A stretch of DNA of 64,000 bases from contig NZ_CP126539.1 of assembly GCF_030177755.1 (NCBI RefSeq), forward strand, positions 1,016,001-1,080,000, read 5' to 3'. Position numbers and translations under genes: made by a program. The notes under the pieces are model-generated. The model ran no database searches and was not told where the DNA came from. It was given only the letters and a program-made list of their open reading frames with translations. Origin of the DNA: Devosia sp. RR2S18 (GTDB taxonomy: Bacteria > Pseudomonadota > Alphaproteobacteria > Rhizobiales > Devosiaceae). Shown here in pieces: positions 1 through 8,355 of this stretch. Positions within the stretch are counted from its first letter, which is position 1. Each line of letters starts with the position of its first letter.

Positions 1-933
1 GTTGGCCTCGATCTGGGCCCGGCGCGGTTCCAGGAAGGGGGGCAGGGCGAGGCTTTCGCCCAGCGTTTCCATCGGTTCGTCGGCGGCAAAGCCCGGCACG
101 TCGGTGGCAAGTTCAAACAGAATGCCATTGGGTTCGCGGAAGTAGAGCGAGGTGAAATAGAACCGCTCGACCTCGCCACTGGAGCGGATGCCAAAGGAGT
201 TCACCCGCTCGATCCACTCACGCAGCGTGTCCTCGTTGGGCGTGCGGAAGGCCACATGGTGCACGCCGCCGGCACCCGGCCGGGCGGGCGGCAGGTTCGG
301 ATCAACCGCGACATGCAGTTCGGCACCCGGGCCGCCGGGACCCATTTCATAGACATGGGTTTCGGGCGTATGGCTGGTCATGGGGTATTCGCGCACCTTG
401 CGCATGTTCATGACCTTGAGCAGCACCGGCTCGGTGCGGTCCAGCCGCGGCACCGAGAGGGTGATCGGCCCCAATCCGATGATCTGCCGCTCCGCCGGCA
501 CGGGCGACTTGGCCCAGGGCACGACCTTGTTGACGGCGTCGATCACCATGCGGAAGCGCTGGCCCTCGAAATCCTCGAAGTCGAGCGAGAGGTGGCCGTT
601 GCGTTCCTTTATGCCGCTGGTGCCGACATTGTGGGACTGCAAATGCTCCTTCCACCACAGGAGGCTCTCTTCGCTATCGACCCGCAGGCCGGTGCGCCCA
701 ACCGTGTGGTTGCCGCGCTGCTCGCGTGCCGCTGGAAAATCAAAAAAGGTCAGGTCGGCGCCAGGCGAGGCAACGCCATCACCGTAAAAAAGGTGGTAGG
801 CGGTGGTGTCGTCCTGGTTCACCGTTTTCTTGATGAGCCGCATGCCCAAGGTCTGGGTGTAGAAATGAAGGTTCTTCTTCGCCTCGGCGGTAACTGCCGT
901 GAGGTGATGGATGCCTCCCAGTTCGAGTGCCAT
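1..933 (-). CDS. Ring-cleaving dioxygenase, VOC/glyoxalase superfamily (3' end beyond window)
   Basis: The minus-strand frame is open for 311 codons from the ATG at 933 to the window edge, so the C-terminus is missing. The protein begins MALELGGIHHLTAVT and contains two vicinal-oxygen-chelate modules. His9/His10 lie in the first strand (GGIHHLT), a second module has GGVHHVAF, and Glu lies in NGILFELATD; these are the usual metal ligands. A strong Shine-Dalgarno (AGGAGA) sits 6 nt before the ATG. The closest known type is the MhqO/LinE-like ring-cleaving dioxygenase, which opens hydroquinone or catechol rings with Fe(II). The substrate cannot be told from sequence. It is divergent from the radical-SAM gene, with about 220 nt between the starts. 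Confidence 0.85.
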   Translation of the reverse strand, partial: MALELGGIHHLTAVTAEAKKNLHFYTQTLGMRLIKKTVNQDDTTAYHLFYGDGVASPGADLTFFDFPAAREQRGNHTVGRTGLRVDSEESLLWWKEHLQSHNVGTSGIKERNGHLSLDFEDFEGQRFRMVIDAVNKVVPWAKSPVPAERQIIGLGPITLSVPRLDRTEPVLLKVMNMRKVREYPMTSHTPETHVYEMGPGGPGAELHVAVDPNLPPARPGAGGVHHVAFRTPNEDTLREWIERVNSFGIRSSGEVERFYFTSLYFREPNGILFELATDVPGFAADEPMETLGESLALPPFLEPRRAQIEAN

Positions 934-1155
934 TTGCTGTCTCCTGCTGCGGCGAGATCTGTTCCCGCGTCCTGTTGTGACCAAGATGTAATCCAGAGCG
1001 CTCGCCTCTGGCAGATGTCCAATCCCGACAGACTGGTGCGATTTCTTGAACAAGGGCGGTTGCTCGTTCGATCACAACTTAGCGTCTCATGTCTTTTTAG
1101 CATGATCTGCGACCGGCATCTGGCGTATCACTTGTGTGAACATAAGAAGAACGCC

Positions 1156-2397
1156 ATGCCCCCCCTTACGCTCCGCCGCAAGCTTGCCATTCTGTCCGAT
1201 GCTGCCAAATACGATGCCTCCTGTGCCTCCAGCGGAACCGAAAAGCGCAACAGCGCCGGCAAGGGCGGCATCGGCTCAACCGAGGGCAGCGGCATTTGCC
1301 ACTCCTATGCTCCGGATGGTCGCTGCATCAGTCTGCTCAAAATCCTCCTGACCAATTTCTGCGTCTATGACTGCATCTATTGCGTCAACCGCTCCTCCTC
1401 CAATGTGCAGCGCGCGCGCTTCAGCGTCGAGGAAGTTGTCGGGCTGACGCTAGACTTCTACAAGCGCAACTACATTGAGGGGCTGTTCCTGTCCTCGGGC
1501 ATCATCCGCTCGCCGGACTACACTATGGAAGAACTGGTGCGGGTGGCGCGCTCGCTGCGGGAAGATCACCAGTTCGCCGGCTACATTCATCTCAAGGTTA
1601 TTCCCAATGCCGCGCCCGAGCTGCTCGCCGAAGCCGGGCGATGGGCGGATCGGCTGTCGACCAATATTGAGATGCCGACCGACATCGCGCTTGAAACCCT
1701 CGCACCCGAAAAGCGGCCGAGCGAAATCCGCACCGCCATGGCCCGGGTGCGCGGCAAGCTTGATGAAGCCGCACCAGAAGCCAAAACCAAGACCAGGACC
1801 GCCAAGCCAAAGTGGGCGCCCGCCGGGCAGTCGACGCAGATGATCATCGGTGCCGATGGCGCCAATGACGGGGCCATCCTCAATCGGGCGGCAGGGCTCT
1901 ATTCCGGCTATAAGCTGCGCCGCGTCTACTACTCGGCCTTTTCGCCCATCCCCGACGCCAGTTCGCGCCTGCCGCTCAGGCCGCCGCCGCTGATGCGCGA
2001 GCACCGGCTTTACCAGGCCGATTGGCTGATCCGCTTTTATGGCTTCGACGTGCCGGAGATCGTGGCGGGTGGGGAGGATGGACTGCTTGATCTGGCTATC
2101 GACCCCAAGCTCGCTTGGGCGCTCAAGCATCGCGAGCGCTTCCCCGTGGACGTCAACCGTGCGGACCGCGACATGCTCCTGCGCGTGCCGGGTCTGGGAA
2201 CGCGCAGCGTCGACCGTATCATCGCTACGCGCCGTCACCATTCGCTCCGGCTTGACGATGTGGCGCGGATTGCCGGATCGATCGACAAGGTGCGACCCTT
2301 TATCGAGGCTCTCGACTGGACGCCGGGCGGGTTGACCGACCATCAGCGCCTGCGGGCAAAGCTCACGCCCGCGCCAGAGCAATTGGCGCTGTTCTAG
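1156..2397 (+). CDS. Putative DNA modification/repair radical SAM protein (UdgX partner)
   Basis: The 413-residue protein carries the radical-SAM cluster motif CVYDCIYC (C-x3-C-x2-C, about residues 69-76). Its C-terminal helix-hairpin-helix DNA-binding segment (VNRADRDMLLRVPGLG, about residues 330-385) resembles those of DNA repair proteins. This is the family always found beside UdgX-type uracil-DNA-binding proteins (the TIGR03916 description), and here the UdgX gene starts 1 nt after this stop, so the two are one operon. The frame is open much further upstream, but the ATG at 1156 is chosen because the family begins with the MPPLTLRRKLAIL helix and the upstream part shadows the divergent dioxygenase. 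The reaction is unknown; a role in handling uracil or damaged DNA is inferred from the pairing. Confidence 0.85.
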   Translation: MPPLTLRRKLAILSDAAKYDASCASSGTEKRNSAGKGGIGSTEGSGICHSYAPDGRCISLLKILLTNFCVYDCIYCVNRSSSNVQRARFSVEEVVGLTLDFYKRNYIEGLFLSSGIIRSPDYTMEELVRVARSLREDHQFAGYIHLKVIPNAAPELLAEAGRWADRLSTNIEMPTDIALETLAPEKRPSEIRTAMARVRGKLDEAAPEAKTKTRTAKPKWAPAGQSTQMIIGADGANDGAILNRAAGLYSGYKLRRVYYSAFSPIPDASSRLPLRPPPLMREHRLYQADWLIRFYGFDVPEIVAGGEDGLLDLAIDPKLAWALKHRERFPVDVNRADRDMLLRVPGLGTRSVDRIIATRRHHSLRLDDVARIAGSIDKVRPFIEALDWTPGGLTDHQRLRAKLTPAPEQLALF

Positions 2398-2398
2398 A

Positions 2399-3853
2399 AT
2401 GATCGCGGTACGCCTCCAATCGCTCAACGATTTCGACGAGTGGCGCGGCAAGGCCCGCCAATTGCTCGCGGCTGGTTTATCCCCCGAGAACGTGGCCTGG
2501 CGTATACCAGGAGAAGCCAACGGGCTCTTTGAAGGCGGCGACGCCATGCTGCCCGAAGCGGCTGGACCGATCGGTTCGGTGCCGCGCCAGTTCATCGAAC
2601 TTGCGCAAACTGCCATCAACCACGCCGATCCGGCGCGGTTCGACCTTCTTTATCGAGTGCTCTGGCGGCTACAGGAAGTGCCCCAACTGCTGCTGAATGC
2701 TGCTGATAAGGACAACAGTACGCTAACACTAATGGCCTCTGCGGTGCGGCGCGACAGCCATAAGATGAAGGCCTTTGTGCGCTTCAAGGCGATCACCGAT
2801 GACACTGGCTTCGAGCGCTTCGCCGCCTGGTTCGAGCCCGAACATTACTCGCTCGAGCTCACCGCCCCCTTCTTTGCCCGGCGCTTCGATGGCATGGTTT
2901 GGGCCATCGTTACGCCCTATCGCTCGGTCTATTGGGACACCCAAACCCTTGTTTTTGCTGAGGGCGGTCGCCGCACCGACGTACCGGAGGTCGATGCGGT
3001 GGAGGAGGACTGGCGGACTTACTTCTCCTCCATCTTCAATCCCGCGCGCCTTAAGATCTCGGCCATGAAATCGGAGATGCCGGTGAAATACTGGCGCAAC
3101 CTGCCCGAAGCCGAACTCATTGCTCCCTTGGTGCGAGGCGCCAGACAAGCGGAGCAGCAGATGATCGAGCGCGCAGCCAGCCAGCCTCCCTCGCGGCATG
3201 TCAAGCAAACGGAAAAGTACGCGCAAGCCGCTGAAGCGCAAAGCGAAATTACTTCGCTTGCCGATGCGCGCGCCGCCGTCCAGGGGTGCCGTCGCTGCCC
3301 GCTTTACGAGCACGCCACGCAGGCCGTTTTCGGTGAAGGGCCCGAGCACGCGCAGGTGATGTTCGTCGGCGAACAGCCTGGGGACCAGGAGGACCTCGCC
3401 GGTCAGCCCTTCATTGGTCCGGCTGGCAAAGTCCTTGATGCAGCAGTGGAAAAGGTCGGTATCGACCGCAGTCGCGTCTATGTCACCAATGCCGTCAAGC
3501 ACTTCAAGTTCGAGCCGCGCGGCAAGCGCCGCATCCACAACAAGCCCGATGCCGGCGAGATCCAGGCTTGCAAGTTCTGGCTCAACCTCGAGATCGGATT
3601 CGTAAAACCCAAGGTCATCGTCGCCCTTGGCGCCACCGCAGCGCACAGCCTGCTTGGCCGTACCGCCACCATCAGCAAGCTGCGGGGCGCGCCGATTACC
3701 ATGGAGGACGGCACAGTGCTCTTCGTCACCAATCACCCCTCCTACCTGCTGCGCATCCCCGATCCTGAGCGCAAAGCGCTGGAGCGCGAAAAGTTCGAGC
3801 AGGATCTGGTGCTGGTGCGTGATGCCATCGCGGCTTTGGAGGCCTGCCACTAA
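2399..3853 (+). CDS. UdgX family uracil-DNA-binding protein with N-terminal DUF4130-type domain
   Basis: A 484-residue fusion. Residues 1 to about 240 match the DUF4130 'probable DNA metabolism' domain (TIGR03915 type). Residues about 275-484 are a UdgX-type uracil-DNA glycosylase fold. Visible motifs are the cluster cysteines CRRC (near 296), GEQPGDQEDLAGQPF (near 323), the diagnostic KRRIH loop (near 375) and HPSYLLRI (near 446). In characterised UdgX the His of KRRIH forms a covalent bond with the deoxyribose after uracil removal, so the protein becomes locked on DNA. At the position where family-4 enzymes have a cluster Cys, this protein reads AVKHF, as is usual for UdgX. It is translationally coupled to the radical-SAM gene (1 nt gap). 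Confidence 0.9.
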   Translation: MIAVRLQSLNDFDEWRGKARQLLAAGLSPENVAWRIPGEANGLFEGGDAMLPEAAGPIGSVPRQFIELAQTAINHADPARFDLLYRVLWRLQEVPQLLLNAADKDNSTLTLMASAVRRDSHKMKAFVRFKAITDDTGFERFAAWFEPEHYSLELTAPFFARRFDGMVWAIVTPYRSVYWDTQTLVFAEGGRRTDVPEVDAVEEDWRTYFSSIFNPARLKISAMKSEMPVKYWRNLPEAELIAPLVRGARQAEQQMIERAASQPPSRHVKQTEKYAQAAEAQSEITSLADARAAVQGCRRCPLYEHATQAVFGEGPEHAQVMFVGEQPGDQEDLAGQPFIGPAGKVLDAAVEKVGIDRSRVYVTNAVKHFKFEPRGKRRIHNKPDAGEIQACKFWLNLEIGFVKPKVIVALGATAAHSLLGRTATISKLRGAPITMEDGTVLFVTNHPSYLLRIPDPERKALEREKFEQDLVLVRDAIAALEACH

Positions 3854-3868
3854 GCCCCTGCGAAGCGC

Positions 3869-3897
3869 TTGACAGGAGGAAGCGGCAAACCTAGTAA
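3869..3897 (+). promoter_or_regulatory. Probable promoter of tRNA-Met
   Basis: A perfect -35 box TTGACA (3869-3874) is followed after 17 nt by TAGTAA (3892-3897), 36 nt before the tRNA. The -10 match is weak, so the call rests mainly on the -35 box, spacing and position. Confidence 0.5.
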
Positions 3898-3932
3898 AGC
3901 GCGTCGCCGGGGCAACCCCGCGCGCCCTTTGG

Positions 3933-4009
3933 GGCGGAGTAGCTCAGTTGGTTAGAGCAGTGGAATCATAATCCATGTGTCGGGGGTTCAAATCCCTCCT
4001 CCGCTACCA
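3933..4009 (+). tRNA. tRNA-Met (CAT), elongator type, CCA encoded
   Basis: A 77-nt cloverleaf: acceptor GGCGGAG/CTCCGCT with an A discriminator and encoded CCA, D-arm GCTC/GAGC, anticodon stem GTGGA/TCCAT with loop ATCATAA (anticodon CAT), and T-arm GGGGG/CCCTC with TTCAAAT. The body matches alphaproteobacterial elongator tRNA-Met rather than the initiator, which would carry three G-C pairs under the anticodon loop. The 3' end lies 186 nt upstream of a recombinase gene, so it is the likely attachment site of the island. Confidence 0.95.
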
Positions 4010-4195
4010 TTTTTCTCTTGTAGATCAGTGCTTTAGCTTTTGGTTGCGAGCCAACTGTGCTGGCATTATGCCTAGCACAGTCCAGCACAGCGGCTGATCC
4101 TGCTCCTTGAAAGCATTGACGGATTGCCTGCGCGTGCGTCGCGGGGTAGCACATTTTCAACACAGCTGAGCTACCTCCATAACCGGAGGTGCGCG

Positions 4196-5454
4196 ATGAT
4201 CGAGGCAGAAACAAAGCCTTACAAATTGTTCCAGCGCCCCGGCACCAGCAAGTGGTGGGTGCGGTTTTCCATCAAGGGCCACGGGCAGGTTCGCAAGTCG
4301 CTGGAGACCAGTGATCCTGTGTCGCTGAACGCAAGGCTCATGAAGTCTGGTTCGAAGCATCCTACCGAGCGCGAAACGGTTTGAAGGTGGAGGCTGCCTC
4401 GTTCGCGAAAGTTGCTGAAGACTACATCAAGCTTCTCGAGAATGAGGTCGAGCGCGGCGAGCGCGCTGCCTATCACGGCAAGTCCGTGCCAGCCTTCATC
4501 CGGCGATACCTGATCGCCTTCTTCGGCGACAAGGACATCGACGCAATCTCAGGGCGGGATATCCAGGCTTACCTCGAGTGGCGCAAGGCATACTGGTTGA
4601 CGGGGTCCGGTAAAGACATCACCGAAATCCGCTACGAGCGTAACGGCCGTTCGATCCGCCGACCACTGGCAGAAAAGCGCATGCCTACGGTCAGCCGCCA
4701 ACGTGGTGAACTGGTGGTGCTGCGGCAGATATTCCGCCAAGGAGTTAAGTGGGGCTATTTGAACTGCGGTCAGGTGCCTGAGATTTCTTTGGACCGCGCG
4801 AAAGCACCGAACAACCGCCCGAGCTTCTCGCCAGAAGAGTTTCAGCGGTTGGTAAGCGCAAGTCTTCAGCGGCTTTCCGATGCTGATATCCACGAGCACC
4901 TCAGATGGGATCGCACCATCTTGCATGCGCAGCTGATGATCGCGGCTTATTCCGGTATGCGACCCACAGAACTCAAGAACCTCAACTGGGGCGATGTGCT
5001 CGATTATCGGCTGGGTCGGAACAAGCCGCTCGGACAGCGTGACATCAAGCTGCGAGTACACGGCAAAGCCAAGAGCCGGACGTTTGTGGCTCAAGAAGCT
5101 GCACTCACTTGGTTCGACATTTTATGGCAGTTCTGGACGGAACAGATCGGACGGGAATCTGCAGACAGCGATCCGGTCTTTGCGACGCGTTCCGGCCAGC
5201 GTCTAGGCTCGACGCGGAATGCCCTCTCACAGCTGCTCAAGTGCTGCGACCTGGTCGCGGACTACCGTGGTGTGCGACGCACTTTGTACTCGTTCCGGCA
5301 CTTCTACATCAGCCAGCAGCTTGCACATGGGGTCGACGTTTTCGCGCTTGCTCGGAATACCGGCACCAGCTCTTCAATGATCGACAAGTTCTACGGTCAG
5401 GTCAGCAATGAACGGATGAAGGATCACCTGCGGCCGGTCTGGAGCGAGCACTGA
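4196..5454 (+). pseudogene. Tyrosine recombinase/phage-type integrase, frameshifted
   Basis: The N-terminus from ATG 4196 (MIEAETKPYKLFQRPG) reads to a stop at 4384. The rest of the protein continues in the -1 frame to 5454. Switching frames between 4313 and 4327 restores a natural junction (SDP...ERKAHEVWFEASYRA), so one base has been lost. The catalytic domain is otherwise intact: the first Arg box in YSGMRPTELKNL, Lys in VHGKAKSRTF, Arg/His in YSFRHFYIS, and the nucleophile Tyr in MIDKFYGQ. The gene sits just downstream of tRNA-Met and points away from it, the usual layout of an integrated element. It is probably inactive unless the shift is a sequencing error or the 357-residue C-part is translated from the TTG at 4381. 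Confidence 0.8.
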
Positions 5455-5636
5455 CCATAGCAGGCGGGATGTTGCAACTGGTTGGTGGCAGCTACCGACC
5501 CCATTCCTGCCATCAGAAGGAGACGGGCAGGCTCCTGAAAGCTGCCACTTTGGCTTGGTCTGCCCCCACAGGAGTGGTCCTTTTTGAAGTATGGGAATGG
5601 TCCCATTTGAAAGGATACGCAGACGCCCAGGAAACG

Positions 5637-5644
5637 GCCTACGG
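5637..5644. repeat. 8-bp target duplication, left copy of IS256 element 1
   Basis: GCCTACGG stands immediately left of the element and again at 7069-7076 immediately right of it. Eight bases is the usual IS256-family duplication. Confidence 0.9.
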
Positions 5645-7068
5645 GATCGTGTCCTTCGGCGTGGTGTAACTGAGGCAGGGCCTCCACGCATATCCGGCTT
5701 GGCCGGGTTGGTCAGCGTGCGGGGACTGCCGGCAGGCTGACGAGGGGATCATCGCTCAAATGGGCAACGGATTCCAGCGACATGTATCTGGCGCGCTGCA
5801 CAGCCCACTCATCGTTTTGCTCGAGCAGGATGGCGCCCACGAGCCGGACGATGGCATCCTCGTTGGGGAAGATGCCCACCACCTCGGTCCGGCGCTTCAC
5901 CTCGCCATTGACCCGTTCTATCGGGTTGTTCGAGTGAAGCTTGGCCCGATGCTCCTTGGGGAAGCTCATATAGGCGAGGACGTCGTGCTCGGCCTCATCC
6001 ATGATGGTGGCGAGCTTGGGCACGCGAGTGCGGATCTGGTCGGCAACGGCGCGCCATTGGATACTTGCGGCCTCAGGGGTCTCCTGGGCGAAGGCTGTAG
6101 CGATAAAGGCGCTGGCCACCCGGCGACCGCTCTTGCCAGCATGAGCAAGGACGTTGCGCATGAAGTGAACCCGGCAGCGTTGCCAGGTTGCACAAAGGAC
6201 CTTGGTGACAGCCGCCTTGATGCCTTCATGAGCATCGGAGATGACCAGCTTCACGCCTCGTAGGCCGCGGCGGGTCAGCTTGCGCAGGAACTCGGTCCAG
6301 ATCGCCTCGGCTTCCGAGGTGCCGATCTCCATGCCCAGCACCTCGCGTCTACCATCGGCGTTGACGCCGATAGCCATGATGGCAGCCACCGAGACAATGC
6401 GGCCACCCCGGCGCACCTTGAGGTAGGTGGCGTCGATCCACAGATAGGGCCAATCGCCCTCGATCGGTCGGTCCAGGAACGCTTTAACCTTACCGTCGAT
6501 CTCCTCGCATAGCCGGCTCACCTGGCTTTTGGAGATGCCGCTCATGCCCATGGCCTTGACCAGGTCATCTACCGAGCGGGTGGAAATGCCTTGGATGTAG
6601 GCTTCTTGGATCACTGCCGTCAGCGCCTTCTCCGCCATCCGGCGCGGCTCAAGAAAGCCAGGGAAGTAGCTGCCCTTGCGCAGCTTGGGGATGCGCAGCT
6701 CGACTGTGCCGGCTCGTGTCTCCCAGTCCCGTTCGCGGTAGCCATTGCGCTGGACCCGCCGCTCAGTGCTCTTCTCGCCATAAGCGGCGCCGGTGGCAGC
6801 GCTAACCTCCAGCTCCATCAACCGTTCAGCAGCAAAGCCAATCATCTCGCGCAGAATATCGGCGTCGGGGGTCTTCTCTACCAGCGTGCGCAGGTTCATC
6901 ATCGAGTCGGTCATCGGTGGTCCTTCAGGTGCAGGGTTGGGGTAAGCAACCAGACCTTACCGGAAATCCGTCGATGACCACCCAGCCGCTCGCTCGCTAC
7001 GGCGCTCGTAATGGCGCGCTCGCGAGCGGCTTGACCAGCTCAGTTACACCACGTCCCGGGACACGACC
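5645..7068 (-). mobile_element. IS256-family insertion sequence, copy 1 (1424 bp)
   Basis: The element is bounded by imperfect terminal inverted repeats: GATCGTGTCC...CGTGGTGTAACTGAG on the left and the complement of GGTCGTGTCC...CGTGGTGTAACTGAG on the right. It is flanked by the 8-bp direct repeat GCCTACGG. It has the same length as the second copy at 8356-9779, in the opposite orientation, and encodes an identical transposase, so the two are a recent duplication. It has inserted in the 5' part of an IS3 orfA. Confidence 0.93.
5712..6914 (-). CDS. IS256-family transposase (copy 1)
   Basis: A 400-residue Mutator-type DDE transposase of full family length. The catalytic acidic residues are visible in [10 protein letters not shown] (D), [12 protein letters not shown] (D) and [14 protein letters not shown] (E). 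An N-terminal helical DNA-binding region precedes the catalytic core. The sequence is identical to the copy at 8510-9712. Cutting and joining of the element ends is the expected activity. The gene is intact, so the element may still move. Confidence 0.93.
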   Translation of the reverse strand: MTDSMMNLRTLVEKTPDADILREMIGFAAERLMELEVSAATGAAYGEKSTERRVQRNGYRERDWETRAGTVELRIPKLRKGSYFPGFLEPRRMAEKALTAVIQEAYIQGISTRSVDDLVKAMGMSGISKSQVSRLCEEIDGKVKAFLDRPIEGDWPYLWIDATYLKVRRGGRIVSVAAIMAIGVNADGRREVLGMEIGTSEAEAIWTEFLRKLTRRGLRGVKLVISDAHEGIKAAVTKVLCATWQRCRVHFMRNVLAHAGKSGRRVASAFIATAFAQETPEAASIQWRAVADQIRTRVPKLATIMDEAEHDVLAYMSFPKEHRAKLHSNNPIERVNGEVKRRTEVVGIFPNEDAIVRLVGAILLEQNDEWAVQRARYMSLESVAHLSDDPLVSLPAVPAR

Positions 7069-7320
7069 GCCTACGGCTGAAGAGATAGTCGCCAAGCTTC
7101 GTCAGATTGACGTGCTAACCGCGCAGGGGAAGACGGTTGCGGAGGCGGTGCGGGCGATAGCTGTGACGGAGGTGACGTACTACCGCTGGCGCAAGGAATA
7201 TGGTGGGCTCAAGGGCGATCAGGTGAAGCGGCTCAAGGAGCTGGAGGCTGAGAATGCCCGCTTGCGACGAGCCGTATCGGACCTGACGCTGGACAAGATG
7301 ATATTGGCAGAGGCCGCCCG

Positions 7321-7327
7321 GGGAAAC
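7321..7327 (+). promoter_or_regulatory. -1 ribosomal frameshift heptamer, IS3 orfA to orfB
   Basis: The heptamer GGGAAAC is positioned as G GGA AAC in the orfA frame, six bases before the orfA stop. Slipping back one base gives LLSPARRRACVEHV, the usual start of IS3 orfB. This is the classic way IS3 elements make the OrfAB transposase. Confidence 0.7.
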
Positions 7328-7356
7328 TACTGAGCCCCGCTCGTCGCCGTGCGTGC

Positions 7357-8214
7357 GTGGAGCACGTTGTCACCCAGTTCGGCATCTCGCAGCGACGCGC
7401 ATGCCGGGTTCTGGGACAACATCGATCCACTCAGCGCAAGCTCCCAAAGACCCGCGAGGATGAAGCGGCACTGACTGCCGATATCATTGCTCTCGCTACC
7501 GAATATGGCCGCTATGGCTATCGCCGGATCACGGCGATGCTGCATCGGTCCGGCTGGGCGGTGAACCACAAGCGAGTGGAGCGGATCTGGCGACGAGAGG
7601 GGCTCAAGGTTCCACAAAAGCAACCCAAGCGCGGGCGACTCTGGCTCAACGACGGATCCTGTATCCGGCTGCGGCCTGAGCATCCCAACCATGTTTGGTC
7701 CTACGACTTCGTCGAGGACAGAACCCACAGTGGCAGAAAGTTCCGCATGCTCAACGTGATCGACGAGTTTACCAGGGAGTGCCTGGCCATCCGGGTTAAT
7801 CGCAGGCTCAAGGCGGTCGACGTCATAGACGTGCTCACGGACCTCTTTATCCTGCGCGGAGCCCCGGCACATGTTCGTTCAGATAACGGCCCCGAGTTCG
7901 TCGCCAAGGCCGTGCGGGAATGGATCGCTGCCATAGGCGCCAAGACCGCCTACATCCTGCCAGGTAGCCCTTGGGAGAACGGCTATTGCGAGAGCTTCAA
8001 CTCCAAGCTCCGTGATGAACTGCTCAATGGCGAAATCTTCTACACCCTCAAGGAAGCCAAGATCGTCATCGAAGCATGGCGGTGCCACTACAACGTGGCC
8101 AGACCGCACTCTTCGCTTGGCTACAGACCGCCGGCGCCAGAGGTCATCTCATGGCCGCCAACCCAGAGCGGATCAACTCCGCCTGTGGTGACATCAAGTC
8201 CAACTATGCACTAA
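7357..8214 (+). CDS. IS3-family transposase OrfB (DDE integrase core)
   Basis: A 285-residue protein with the HTH_21 segment RYGYRRITAMLHRSGWAVNH followed by the rve integrase core. Catalytic residues are visible in VWSYDFVEDRT (D), VRSDNGPEF (D) and NGYCESFNSKLRDELL (E). The listed GTG start is nominal; the normal product is an OrfAB fusion made by -1 frameshifting at 7321. OrfA is split upstream by an IS256 element, so this copy is probably not mobile by itself. Confidence 0.9.
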   Translation: MEHVVTQFGISQRRACRVLGQHRSTQRKLPKTREDEAALTADIIALATEYGRYGYRRITAMLHRSGWAVNHKRVERIWRREGLKVPQKQPKRGRLWLNDGSCIRLRPEHPNHVWSYDFVEDRTHSGRKFRMLNVIDEFTRECLAIRVNRRLKAVDVIDVLTDLFILRGAPAHVRSDNGPEFVAKAVREWIAAIGAKTAYILPGSPWENGYCESFNSKLRDELLNGEIFYTLKEAKIVIEAWRCHYNVARPHSSLGYRPPAPEVISWPPTQSGSTPPVVTSSPTMH

Positions 8215-8347
8215 CAATAACCTTGGACCGCTAATGCGGGGCAGACCAACTATGCTCCGACCCACATGGTGTGGCGCAAGACTGATGAGGGTCAGCGGGT
8301 GCAGGTGGAAGCGCCCAAACGGTTGCGTGCAGGCTGGTTTATTGACG

Positions 8348-8355
8348 CCAGCGGC
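8348..8355. repeat. 8-bp target duplication of IS256 copy 2 (left)
   Basis: CCAGCGGC is repeated at 9780-9787 on the far side of the element. Confidence 0.9.

Larger units (their letters stand above)
5611..7333 (+). pseudogene. IS3-family orfA, split by IS256
   Basis: The orfA reading frame runs 5611-5644 (KDTQTPRKRPT...) and resumes at 7069-7333 (AEEIVAKLRQIDVL...), separated by the IS256-family element. The product would be the helix-turn-helix and leucine-zipper regulator part of the transposase: TVAEAVRAIAVTEVTYYRW is the HTH and KRLKELEAENARLRRAV the zipper. No good start codon is visible upstream in the same frame, so the 5' end is uncertain. The downstream part remains open and ends at a slippery site leading into orfB. 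Confidence 0.7.
5556..8248 (+). mobile_element. IS3-family element (IS407-like), interrupted by an IS256-family copy
   Basis: The ends are inverted: TGGTCTGCCCC at 5556-5566 and GGGGCAGACCA at 8238-8248, with weaker similarity further in. Inside are IS3-type orfA and orfB. Removing the inserted IS256 element and one copy of its 8-bp duplication leaves 1261 bp, a normal length for IS3 elements. No matching short target duplication is visible outside the ends (GGCT on the left, ACTA on the right), which suggests loss of adjacent DNA after insertion. Confidence 0.85.

Noticed and set aside
256..1155. Extension of the radical-SAM frame upstream of 1156 (open from 256)
   Set aside because: This stretch is antisense to the ring-cleaving dioxygenase gene, and the family start matches ATG 1156.
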